A DNA stretch of 64,000 nucleotides from Thermoproteota archaeon (lineage in GTDB: Archaea; Korarchaeota; Korarchaeia; Korarchaeales; Korarchaeaceae): NCBI GenBank assembly GCA_027492205.1, contig JAOZFN010000007.1:276045-340044 (forward strand), read 5' to 3'. Shown here in pieces: positions 43,170 through 50,775 of this stretch; position 1 is the first letter of the stretch, and each line of letters starts with the position of its first letter. The notes under the pieces were generated by a model. It had not been told where the DNA came from and did no database searches. It was given only the letters and a program-made list of their open reading frames with translations. The translations under genes were made by a program, and so were the position numbers.

Positions 43170-44543
43170 GTGCGCGCAGTCAGCTACGCTGACGCAGCTC
43201 TGCTGGACGAGCTGACCCCCTTTCTCGCGCTTTCCAAGCGAATTAAGGGCTTCTACCGGAGAGTTGAGTGCTCTCTCCCGAGGTCTCTCGTGGAGGGACG
43301 ATCGTACCTACCATACGTTGCTATGGTGCTCTCAGTGGTTATTCCGCTGTTCCTTGCTCAGATGGGCGGGTACATTTGGACTTATGGACTAAGTAGAACT
43401 ATCTCGCTTCTAAAACAGAGTGAATACATCTACTATGCCTCCCATCCTAGGGAGATACCGACAGGCATTGTTCCAGATGGTCTAGATATTTTCAGACGCA
43501 TGCCGCCATTCCCTGATGTGATGATGTTCAGCTACGTGGCCGGCTCCTACGCTGCCTATCACCTCGCCCGCTGGATAGTGGGTTACTCTAGGCTCCTTTC
43601 GAGCCTCGCCCCACACTCTCAAGACGATTCATCTTTAGGAGCTCGTCCGCGGGTCGGGAGGATGCCAGCCTTTTTCTTGAATCCTGGGGTTTGGGCGGTC
43701 AGCTGGGCGATTCTGATGGGTTCAGAGGCCCTCATGAGCCACTACCAGCTTTGGGTTTTTAGGGGTGAGGGCGCCAAGGAGGTGGTCGTCCAGCTTATCT
43801 GGATGCTGGACGACATGTGGATTAACCTCGTGACAGTTTCCGCGGCCTACTGCGCGTTAGCGGCCTCCCTCTGGTCTAAGATTCTAGTAAGCTTTCTCTT
43901 AGAGGATACATCCTCTTGGCGAGCCCAAGAAGCGGTCGAGACATACCTGATCAAGCTCAACGACGAACTCGCCAAGGCCTGGACCTCTCTCAGTGTGGGG
44001 TGGCTGATCCCTTGGGGGACCTACTCTAGCCTGTACGCGACTCTCGTGGAGGTTCTGGGGCTTGAGGCCAGGGGAATCACCGAAAGCCTCCTAGGTTTCG
44101 CCCGGCTCGGGAGGATCCTGCTTCCCCTATCTGCACTGGTATGGGGTATGCTGCGCCGCTCGGGGAAGGTGTGGTGTGACACGCTCCGTGTCATCATGCG
44201 GTCTGCTGAGGAGAATCAGAGGAGTCAGCCGCAAAGAGAGGCGATCTTCAAGACGGTGCACCGCGTCGTGGGGAGGCTGCTCGTTAGGTACTCCCCTATA
44301 GAATTTCTCTACGCCTGGCTGACAATTCCAGAGATCGTAGAGGTCTTCTTAGAGATATTAGCCAGGTCAGTGGGGAGTAGTGTGTACTTCAGGCTAGCCG
44401 AAGCTCCGATCGGCCTCTTGACTGGGTTCTCTATAGGAGATGCGGTGTTCTCTAGGTTCTCTCGCACCATAGAGGTGTATCCGGAGGTATTCGGACATGG
44501 TAGCCATTCTGTGCGATCCAAGCCTGGGCAGATATCGAGGTGA
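43170..44543 (+). CDS. Polytopic membrane protein of unknown function
   Basis: 457 residues with about seven hydrophobic segments (for example YVAMVLSVVIPLFLAQMGGY, VWAVSWAILMGSEAL, WINLVTVSAAYCALAASL). There are long soluble loops and a charged middle (AQEAVETYLIKLNDELAKAW). No family recognised. CACTTTTATTGTAACC at 43133-43148 gives a TATA box about 32 bases before the GTG at 43170. Its 3' end overlaps the nucleoside hydrolase gene by 47 bases, which suggests cotranscription; a transporter for nucleosides is only a guess from that. Confidence 0.55.
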   Translation: MRAVSYADAALLDELTPFLALSKRIKGFYRRVECSLPRSLVEGRSYLPYVAMVLSVVIPLFLAQMGGYIWTYGLSRTISLLKQSEYIYYASHPREIPTGIVPDGLDIFRRMPPFPDVMMFSYVAGSYAAYHLARWIVGYSRLLSSLAPHSQDDSSLGARPRVGRMPAFFLNPGVWAVSWAILMGSEALMSHYQLWVFRGEGAKEVVVQLIWMLDDMWINLVTVSAAYCALAASLWSKILVSFLLEDTSSWRAQEAVETYLIKLNDELAKAWTSLSVGWLIPWGTYSSLYATLVEVLGLEARGITESLLGFARLGRILLPLSALVWGMLRRSGKVWCDTLRVIMRSAEENQRSQPQREAIFKTVHRVVGRLLVRYSPIEFLYAWLTIPEIVEVFLEILARSVGSSVYFRLAEAPIGLLTGFSIGDAVFSRFSRTIEVYPEVFGHGSHSVRSKPGQISR

Positions 44544-45375
44544 TGTAGACGATGTGCTGGCCCTCCTGTATCTGATCAGGAGGGGGGTAAGGATATCTGG
44601 TATAGCAGCCGTGGAAGGAAACGCAGACGCCAGGCACGCATATCAGGTAGCTGAGTCTGTGGCTCGGGCCAGCGGTGAGGACATACCCGTTTACCCTAGC
44701 CCAAAGGCGGTGCGAGGTGAGGAGACCGCGGTTGACTTCCTTAGGAGCGCCATCTCCGAGGGGGAGGATGTCATCGCCATGTCACCATTGACATATTTGG
44801 CGGAGGCCCTCAGGAAGGTGAACGGCCCCTTCTACTCCAGAATCTTCATCATGGGTGGATCCATTCGCCAAAGGGCCCTGGCGGCCTTTCCGGAGTTCAA
44901 CTTCTGGAAAGATGCTCTTGCCGCGAGGAGGGTTCTCGAGGCCCCGTGGAGAGAGGTTCATGTTATTCCCCTAGACTTCACGGCGACCGTGAAGTGGGAC
45001 TGCGGGAGGCTGGTTCGTTCCCTCCGGGAGATCTCAATGGACTTGAACGATCCCCTGATTAAACTCGTTGCTGGAGGCATTGTCCCGTGGTGCAGAACCT
45101 CCACCACATTCTTCGGGGGGCTCGTCCCGCATGATGTCTTGGCGGTCATATACTACGATCGGGCGGATCTTTTCAAGGTCTCGGAAAGGAGACTCACTGT
45201 GGAGGTCAAAGGCCTCTTCAAGAAGGGACGCCTGACAGAGTCTGAGGGCGCCAGGCCTCTGCGCCTAGTGAATGGACTGTCCGCCGGTTCGGAAAATCTG
45301 CTAGACCTCTTTCTCGCTGCCATCAGGGGAGGCAAATCTGTACCTACAAGGGCAGAAGGCCGTCCTTTGGTCTAG
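44497..45375 (+). CDS. Inosine/uridine-preferring nucleoside hydrolase-like protein
   Basis: 292 residues. The Ca2+-binding N-terminal Asp cluster is present in a stretched form (CDPSLGRYRGDVDDVLALL). It is followed by AMSPLTYLAEAL (family GPLTNLA), IFIMGGS, FPEFNFWKDALAA (family aEfNxxxDPeAA) and a late VPHDVLAV with the His-Asp pair. These residues make up the ribohydrolase site, so N-ribosyl cleavage of a nucleoside is likely. The start ATG lies inside the end of the membrane-protein gene. The stretched first motif could change substrate. Confidence 0.8.
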   Translation: MVAILCDPSLGRYRGDVDDVLALLYLIRRGVRISGIAAVEGNADARHAYQVAESVARASGEDIPVYPSPKAVRGEETAVDFLRSAISEGEDVIAMSPLTYLAEALRKVNGPFYSRIFIMGGSIRQRALAAFPEFNFWKDALAARRVLEAPWREVHVIPLDFTATVKWDCGRLVRSLREISMDLNDPLIKLVAGGIVPWCRTSTTFFGGLVPHDVLAVIYYDRADLFKVSERRLTVEVKGLFKKGRLTESEGARPLRLVNGLSAGSENLLDLFLAAIRGGKSVPTRAEGRPLV

Positions 45376-45422
45376 TCGGATGCGCGGTGACCCACAGCTG
45401 CCTACAAGACCTGCGCTGGGAG

Positions 45423-45612
45423 GCCGTGGCAGGCCCGGATAATTTGCGGCGACGCTAAAGATGGCGCAAAGAATGGCAGTGCTCCAGCTTCTCCACCTAT
45501 AGCGCGACTTGGGCCTGCCACGGCGCGCATCTCGGACGACCGCCCATGTACTCATCCTTGAGGGGGTGATTTGAGGATAAGAGGACCTCAAGGCGATGTC
45601 CCCAACCCCCTC
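45423..45612 (-). ncRNA. Possible structured RNA with own TATA box
   Basis: A GATATAAGG element at 45628-45636 on the minus strand lies about 25 bases before GAGGGGGT (45605-45612). This arm pairs perfectly with ACCCCCTC (plus 45605-45612 against 45560-45567), and the overlapping CCTTGAGG/CCTCAAGG arms (45556-45563, 45586-45593) form a competing 8-bp stem. Farther on, a perfect 14-bp inverted repeat GCCGTGGCAGGCCC (45423-45436) / GGGCCTGCCACGGC (45511-45524) encloses 74 nt. A short frame (ATG at 45554) overlaps, so an mRNA leader is also possible. Confidence 0.35.
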
Positions 45613-45779
45613 GCAAGAGATCCTCACCTTATATCCTCTGAATAGCCCTCATCTGCGCGCCATCTCGATCAAAAGTTCACTCCACTCTTGAGAGGCGTGC
45701 TCTCCTCTAAATTTCAGAAGGGCTGGCGTCCAGCTCAAGGTCCCTTGGCGACGGAAAGGGATGGGCTAGTGCGTACTCC

Positions 45780-46035
45780 CGGAGGTCGACCCTCTCTTGC
45801 TTCACCGTTATCCTGTTTATCATGTCAGACAGGGTCTTCCCCGTTTTTCTTCCGCTCGAATAGAACTCTCTCATCTCTAACTATAAGCCAGGAGAGCGAG
45901 ATACTAGGTCCATGTCGATAGCCAATACTCTGCTGCCAGATTCCCTGGCAACCACGCAGTCAGGGCTGCGATCGTTGTCTTGCCCACACCACCTGGAGCC
46001 GAGAACAGCCCCAGTACTTTTCCGCCCTTAATTAG
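45780..46035 (-). pseudogene. Remnant of a ParA/MinD-like ATPase gene
   Basis: Minus-strand frames read VLGLFSAPGGVGKTTIAALT (with the deviant Walker A GGVGKTT), then in another frame VLAIDMDLVSRSPGL (the ParA switch strand), then REFYSSGRKTGKTLSDMINR. These are consecutive pieces of a MinD/ParA-type ATPase with frame changes between them. Confidence 0.5.
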
Positions 46036-46081
46036 GTGAGCACCTTTATCTTTCTTTCGGACTTATCGACTAGAATTACCT

Positions 46082-46420
46082 TTAACCTATCGATGCGCAA
46101 ATCCTACGGAGCGCCCTCTCCGTCCTCTCATCTACATGCTGCGTGATGTGCAGAATTACGGCCTCCCTGCTGTAGAGTTCTCTTAGAGCTATGGCCTGAT
46201 CGATTCCCGAGTAAAATCTCGAGTCAAGCTTTACCTCCACCGACAACCTCCCGCCGCTCTCGGAGAGGTCTACCTCGACGTCCGGATACTGGCTCGATCT
46301 CAGGATGGCCCTTATCTCAAGCGGGAGACTGGCGGCCTTGGCTCTGGCCGCAATGACAGCTTGGATCCGTCTCTCGTCTCGGAGCGCGCATATGTCGTCG
46401 ATTGAGGAATCGAACCTGCG
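46082..46420 (-). pseudogene. 5'-truncated PD-(D/E)XK-like protein remnant
   Basis: One minus-strand frame is open from 46420 to a TAA at 46082: ALRDERRIQAVIAARAKAAS, then YPDVEVDLSESGGRLSVEVK with LDSRFYSGIDQAIALRELYS. The D-x(n)-E-V-K pattern and the following helix suggest a restriction-endonuclease-like fold. No start codon exists near the beginning, where a TAA closes the frame at 46421, so the 5' end is lost. It is directly upstream of the ParA-like remnant. Confidence 0.5.
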
Positions 46421-46670
46421 TTAGCAATTCGAGTGGGGAGGGGGACATCGTGCTAGTCTGTTCGGTCTATTTTGTGATTGAGTTGCGCTCTCCGGCGTCT
46501 CGCCCCGAGTCTCTCTGCATGAGTCCCTCTATTCCCCTTGAGGACGCTCGACTCACGTGGGTCTGCGGGTTGGCGGGGGAGTCGGTCAGATGAAGGGCTG
46601 GGTGGAAGGGACGCTCGGCTACGTGGGAACTTTTATTTGTGGGTAGTGGGAAAATCAATCTGTGGGAGAA

Positions 46671-46949
46671 ATGGTTGAGATGCTGAGGGTGGACAGGAGG
46701 GGGCGTGTGCTCATACCCTCCAGGGTCAGGAGGGAGCTCGGGATAGGCAGGGCCGTCCTCATGAGAGTCCAGGGAGGCAAGATCGTGCTGGAACCCGTCA
46801 AGGATCCGGTGGACGACCTCCGCGAGCTCGTGACAAGAGGGCCGGAGAGCGTGGCCTCCGAGCTGAGGGGGCTCAGGAGGGCCGCCGAGGAGGAGGGCCT
46901 GGGCGAGGTGAGGAGGAGGTGGGGCGGCGACTCGTCGAGGCGGACCTGA
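46671..46949 (+). CDS. vapB: AbrB-type antitoxin (VapB)
   Basis: 92 residues: EMLRVDRRGRVLIPSRVRRE and VLMRVQGGKIVLEPVKDPVD are the AbrB hairpins; the tail SELRGLRRAAEEEGLGEVRR is helical. The ATG at 46671 is chosen over an upstream one because an ACTTTTATTTG promoter element sits at 46629-46639. The end overlaps the toxin gene by 31 bases. Confidence 0.88.
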   Translation: MVEMLRVDRRGRVLIPSRVRRELGIGRAVLMRVQGGKIVLEPVKDPVDDLRELVTRGPESVASELRGLRRAAEEEGLGEVRRRWGGDSSRRT

Positions 46950-47341
46950 TACTCTCGGCGATACTGCCGGGGGACCCCCTGGGGGAGGTGTCCAGGGAGG
47001 CCCTGTACTCGCTCGGCGGGGCCGCCCTGTCCCCCTACGCGCTCGTCGAGCTCGACCTGCTGGTCAGGTCCGGGAGGCTGGGGGTCAGGGACGAGGGGGC
47101 CTTCTTCTCGGCGCTCGGGAACCTGCTGGGGCTGGCTGGCCTTCGACCGCTGCCCCCCGAGCCGCGGTACCACGCGAGGGCCGCCGGGCTCAGGTCCGAG
47201 TACCCTGAGCTGACGTTCTTCGACAGCCTTCACGCCGCCGTGGCCGTGGAGGGGGGTTACAGGATAGTCAGCTACGACCGGGTGTACGACGCCGTAGATG
47301 GGTTGGAGAGGGTGGACCCCAGGTCTCTGGCGCGGGGGTGA
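46919..47341 (+). CDS. vapC: PIN-domain ribonuclease toxin (VapC)
   Basis: 140 residues, GTG start. Active-site acids: LVEADLILSAILPG (first Asp), ALVELDLLVRSG (Glu), LTFFDSLHAAVAVE (Asp) and SYDRVYDAVDG (last Asp). The C-terminal DAVDGLERVDPRSL matches the style of the VapC at 16175 (DDVEGLRRIDPEDL), so the two pairs are probably paralogous although 30 kb apart. Confidence 0.88.
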   Translation: MGRRLVEADLILSAILPGDPLGEVSREALYSLGGAALSPYALVELDLLVRSGRLGVRDEGAFFSALGNLLGLAGLRPLPPEPRYHARAAGLRSEYPELTFFDSLHAAVAVEGGYRIVSYDRVYDAVDGLERVDPRSLARG

Positions 47342-47489
47342 GGGGCCCTCCTCCTCAGGGGCGGTCCGATGGATCCCGGCTTGAAGGACTCAAGAGGGGA
47401 GACGTCTCGAAGCCCGCCCCGCCCAGCTGCGGGGACGGGGAGCGCCCCGATGGACGGTCTCGAATTGGGCGGTCGGCCGTCCTCGTGGA

Positions 47490-48470
47490 TCAGTCGAGGT
47501 CCCTGTGCTCGAGGATCAGGAGTGAGAGCAGGACGCTCAACACCAGGGTGAGGTGCATCGATAGGAAGGCGGTCTCCGGGCTTGGCCTGAAGCCCACCAG
47601 CTCGGCTCCTTGGGGGGAGCGGTTCAGCCAGTGGGTCAGCGCCAGCCTGGCGTCGTTCTCGAAGTTGAGGTAGAAGAGGCTCTCGGCCACCCTCCTGCCC
47701 ATTCCGCCGGGGATGATCGTCGGCAGCAGGCTGGAGCCCATTGCAACGCCGAAGTAGTAGCCTAGAACGCCCAGTATGGGCAGGAAGCTCCTCTTGGTGA
47801 AGACCGATATGAGCAGGGTGACCCCGGCAACGACCATGCAGTACTCCCACGTGACGAGCACCATCTTGGCCAGGTCGTCCGAGAGCAGCTGGAGGGCCTT
47901 GGCAACTCCGGAGGGCGACGGAAAGAAGGCCGCGGAGAACAGGGCGGCGATGCCGATGTAGGTGACCGCGACCAGGCCAAGGGTCGCGAGGGAGAAGACG
48001 AGGAGCTTGGATGCGACGACGACGCTCCTCAGGGTCGGCTTCGTGGCAATCACGTTGAGGGAGCCTGAGCTCCTACCTCCCGCTATGAACTCGCTCACGA
48101 CAATCGCGACCACGACCAGGGAGGGGAGGCTGAGCCAGTAGCCGGAGGCGAGGTCCAGCAGCCCGCCTACGATCCCCCTCTCGAATCCCCTTCCCAGCAG
48201 GTCGACGATGTCCGACACGCTCCTGCCGGGGTAGGTCAGCCTCAGGAGCTCGGCGTTCTGGGGCGCGGCGGGGAGGAGGGAGAGCCCCGCGATGTAGACG
48301 ACGATCCCCAGGGGTGTCAGCATTATCACCAGGTAGGCCGCGAACCTCCCGCTGGCGAGGGTGAGCCTGGCCTCCAGCGGGATCAGCCTCGCGAGCTTCA
48401 CCAGCTCCTCCCTTGCCGAGCAGCCTCTGAACCTCTCCAAGAAGGGCGAGGTCAACTCAGCTCCCCTCAC
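47490..48470 (-). CDS. ABC-2 type transporter permease
   Basis: 326 residues with six predicted helices (AAYLVIMLTPLGIVVYIAGL, SLPSLVVVAIVVSEFIAGG, LVAVTYIGIAALFSAAFF, MVVAGVTLLISVF, ILGVLGYYFGVAMGS, LTLVLSVLLSLLILEH). The ISAGGRSSGSLN-like SEFIAGGRSSGSLNVI turn with a following conserved Lys (KPTLR) is typical of NosY/ABC-2 permeases. It overlaps the ATPase gene by 14 bases and lies third in a minus-strand operon with an exported protein. Substrate unknown. Confidence 0.85.
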   Translation of the reverse strand: MRGAELTSPFLERFRGCSAREELVKLARLIPLEARLTLASGRFAAYLVIMLTPLGIVVYIAGLSLLPAAPQNAELLRLTYPGRSVSDIVDLLGRGFERGIVGGLLDLASGYWLSLPSLVVVAIVVSEFIAGGRSSGSLNVIATKPTLRSVVVASKLLVFSLATLGLVAVTYIGIAALFSAAFFPSPSGVAKALQLLSDDLAKMVLVTWEYCMVVAGVTLLISVFTKRSFLPILGVLGYYFGVAMGSSLLPTIIPGGMGRRVAESLFYLNFENDARLALTHWLNRSPQGAELVGFRPSPETAFLSMHLTLVLSVLLSLLILEHRDLD

Positions 48471-49371
48471 CCACGATCCTCACGAAGGCCTCCATCAGCC
48501 CGCCTCGTGTCGAGAACCGCCTGAGGACGAGTCCCTCGTCGAGCACGAACCTAAGTATCTCCCGCTGGACCTCCCTGGCTGCCTCGCGTTCGGGCCGGAC
48601 GATCAGCCTGCTTCCGATCCTGCTGACCTCGACGCCCAGTCTCTTGAGGTGGGCCTCCAGCGCATCCGACCTGTCGACGCTCACCTCGAACGTCGGCGTC
48701 TCGCCGGCGAGTTCGTCAACGGGCCCACAGCCCCTCACCCGGCCCTCGAGCATGATGGCGGCGTGGTCCACTATCAGCTCGGCCTCGCTGAGGACGTGCG
48801 TCGACACCAGGGTCGTTATCCCTTCCCCCCTCGAGAGCTCCCTGATCTTGTTCATCACCTCCAGCCTGCCCATGACGTCTAGGTTCTGCGTGGGCTCGTC
48901 GAGTACGACCACGTCGGGGCTTCCCATCAGGGCCTGGGCCACTCCGAGCCTGCGCTTCATCCCTGCCGAGAGGTTTCCGAACCTCTCGCGCTCCCAATCC
49001 TTGAGCCCTATCCACTCGAGCATCCTCGACGCCTCTTCCCTGGCCTCTTCCCTGCTCATCCCCCACAGCAGGCCCACGTACTCGAGGAAGTCCATCAGCC
49101 TCCACCTTCCGTCTATGGAGAAGTCCTCTGGGAGGTATCCTATGTGTCTCCTGGCCCCTATGCTGCCGGCCGGGTATCCCATCACCGTCACCGACCCCCT
49201 GCTCGGCTTTAGGAGCCCCACGATGACCTTTATGGTCGTCGACTTCCCCGCCCCGTTTGGGCCGAATAGCCCGAACACGGATCCCCTGGGAACCTCAAAG
49301 GTCGCGTCTCTCACGGCGGGGAAGTCACCGTAGTACTTCGCGAGGCCCTTCACCTCTATTGCGGGCGTCAC
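48457..49371 (-). CDS. ABC exporter ATPase
   Basis: 304 residues. Walker A GPNGAGKST, Q-loop region GYLPEDFSI, signature LSAGM, Walker B VVVLDEPTQNLD, and switch His in VSTHVLSEAE. The D-loop reads QNLD instead of the commoner SGLD. The last 90 residues are the NatA/CcmA-like extension. It overlaps both neighbours (4 bases with the exported-protein gene, 14 with the permease gene), so the three proteins form one system. Confidence 0.92.
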   Translation of the reverse strand: MTPAIEVKGLAKYYGDFPAVRDATFEVPRGSVFGLFGPNGAGKSTTIKVIVGLLKPSRGSVTVMGYPAGSIGARRHIGYLPEDFSIDGRWRLMDFLEYVGLLWGMSREEAREEASRMLEWIGLKDWERERFGNLSAGMKRRLGVAQALMGSPDVVVLDEPTQNLDVMGRLEVMNKIRELSRGEGITTLVSTHVLSEAELIVDHAAIMLEGRVRGCGPVDELAGETPTFEVSVDRSDALEAHLKRLGVEVSRIGSRLIVRPEREAAREVQREILRFVLDEGLVLRRFSTRGGLMEAFVRIVGEGS

Positions 49372-50663
49372 CTCTGTGACCTCCCTCCAGCACCCCCTCT
49401 CCTCGCCAGAAGGACGGTCAGGACCGTCGTCAGCGCGGGAAATGTGGAGAGGAAGGCGACGTAGTAGGGCCAGTATATGCTAACCTCCCGTCCGATCTCG
49501 CTCTTGAGGGAGACCACCCGGGCTCTCGTCGCGTTTGCCTCGGAGACGATCATCCTGTAGAGGATGCCGCTCACCGAATCATAATACGCCTTGATCCTGA
49601 CATCCTCGCCTCGGCTGGAGAAGACCGCCGCCCTCCTGACGGCCCCCAGGAAGAAGTACCTTCCGTCACCGTCGCGTGCGAGCTGGCGCCCTGAGACGTT
49701 CAGTTCTTCCACCGAGGGGTCGATCCAGTAGGGAATTGGCTCTCCACCCTGAATCGCCAGTCCGATCCTGGGGTCCATTCTCAGCGTCTCCATCTCTACC
49801 TCGTTCCCCACCTCGAGCCTCCCAACCAGCAGGTGGTCTTCCTCCCTCCCCTCGAGCCACAGGTATGTCCTGCCGCTGGAGACCGGCCTGAGGGTCCGAT
49901 TTCCCAGGTCCTCCATTGTGACCTCGTCGAACCTCATGAGGAAGGGTCCGCACTCGTCGGCTCGCCCGGAGTTCTCCGAGGCTAGTGCGTGGATCGCCAG
50001 CGAGGCGATCAGGAGGGCTGAGATCAGGGCGACGATCAGGTGAGCCCTCCTCCTCCCCGAGGCGTACCTGATCAGTAAGTAGGAGAGAAGCGGCAGCAGT
50101 ATCGTGGAGGCCAACGAGAGGATTGTCGATCTCACCACCCCTCTCGGCAGGCTCGATTCCCCGGGCAGGACGAGCGTGTATCTGTCCTCGCCCTCGAAGC
50201 GCAGGTTTAGCGCTGGTCCCCCGCTCGCGTGGACCACCACGCTGAGCGTGGGGGACACCCTGACGAGCTTGCCGCCGGCTCCCGGCTCGCCGAACACGAG
50301 TCCCTCCCAGTGGATCAGGCCTGGAGTCGACAGGTTCTGCTGGAGCTTGTCCCCCTGGAGGGTGGATCCGTTCACCTCCAGCGGGAGCCCGTCGTTCCCC
50401 CCAGCCAGCTCGACCAGCGATATCTGGCTCGGATCGAATGTGACCTCCAGAAAGAGGAGGGCCATGGAGGGCTCGTAGTCGTCCTCGGAATATTCCAGGG
50501 GCGGCTCGACGATCATCCTGACCGTGACGTTTACCCCTGCTCCGGAGAAGTTCTGGCTGGAGACAATGGGCTCATATCCGACCCCGGGGTGCGTCGTCGC
50601 CTGTATGGCTGTCAGGGCTGTGGCGATGGATAGTAGAACTAGAACAAATTTGGGAGACGTCAT
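49368..50663 (-). CDS. Exported/membrane protein of the ABC operon
   Basis: 431 residues: an N-terminal signal or anchor helix (FVLVLLSIATALTAIQA), an outside beta-rich domain of about 150 residues (VNVTVRMIVEPPLEYSEDDY, LHWEG-like IHWEGLVFG), two helices near 195-250 and a second outside domain, then a last helix (WPYYVAFLSTFPALTTVLTV). The function is unknown; association with the ABC-2 exporter suggests a surface or accessory component. A CTTTTATTA promoter element at 50690-50698 lies about 30 bases before the ATG. Confidence 0.6.
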   Translation of the reverse strand: MTSPKFVLVLLSIATALTAIQATTHPGVGYEPIVSSQNFSGAGVNVTVRMIVEPPLEYSEDDYEPSMALLFLEVTFDPSQISLVELAGGNDGLPLEVNGSTLQGDKLQQNLSTPGLIHWEGLVFGEPGAGGKLVRVSPTLSVVVHASGGPALNLRFEGEDRYTLVLPGESSLPRGVVRSTILSLASTILLPLLSYLLIRYASGRRRAHLIVALISALLIASLAIHALASENSGRADECGPFLMRFDEVTMEDLGNRTLRPVSSGRTYLWLEGREEDHLLVGRLEVGNEVEMETLRMDPRIGLAIQGGEPIPYWIDPSVEELNVSGRQLARDGDGRYFFLGAVRRAAVFSSRGEDVRIKAYYDSVSGILYRMIVSEANATRARVVSLKSEIGREVSIYWPYYVAFLSTFPALTTVLTVLLARRGGAGGRSQR

Positions 50664-50775
50664 CGGGTTTCTCTACCGCCGAAGGGCCCTAATAAAAGTG
50701 GTTCTGGCGGGGAGATCGCTCGAAAGGCGGATTCTCCTGTAGAGTGCTGTCTCAACGCGCTCATCCGGTGAGGCG

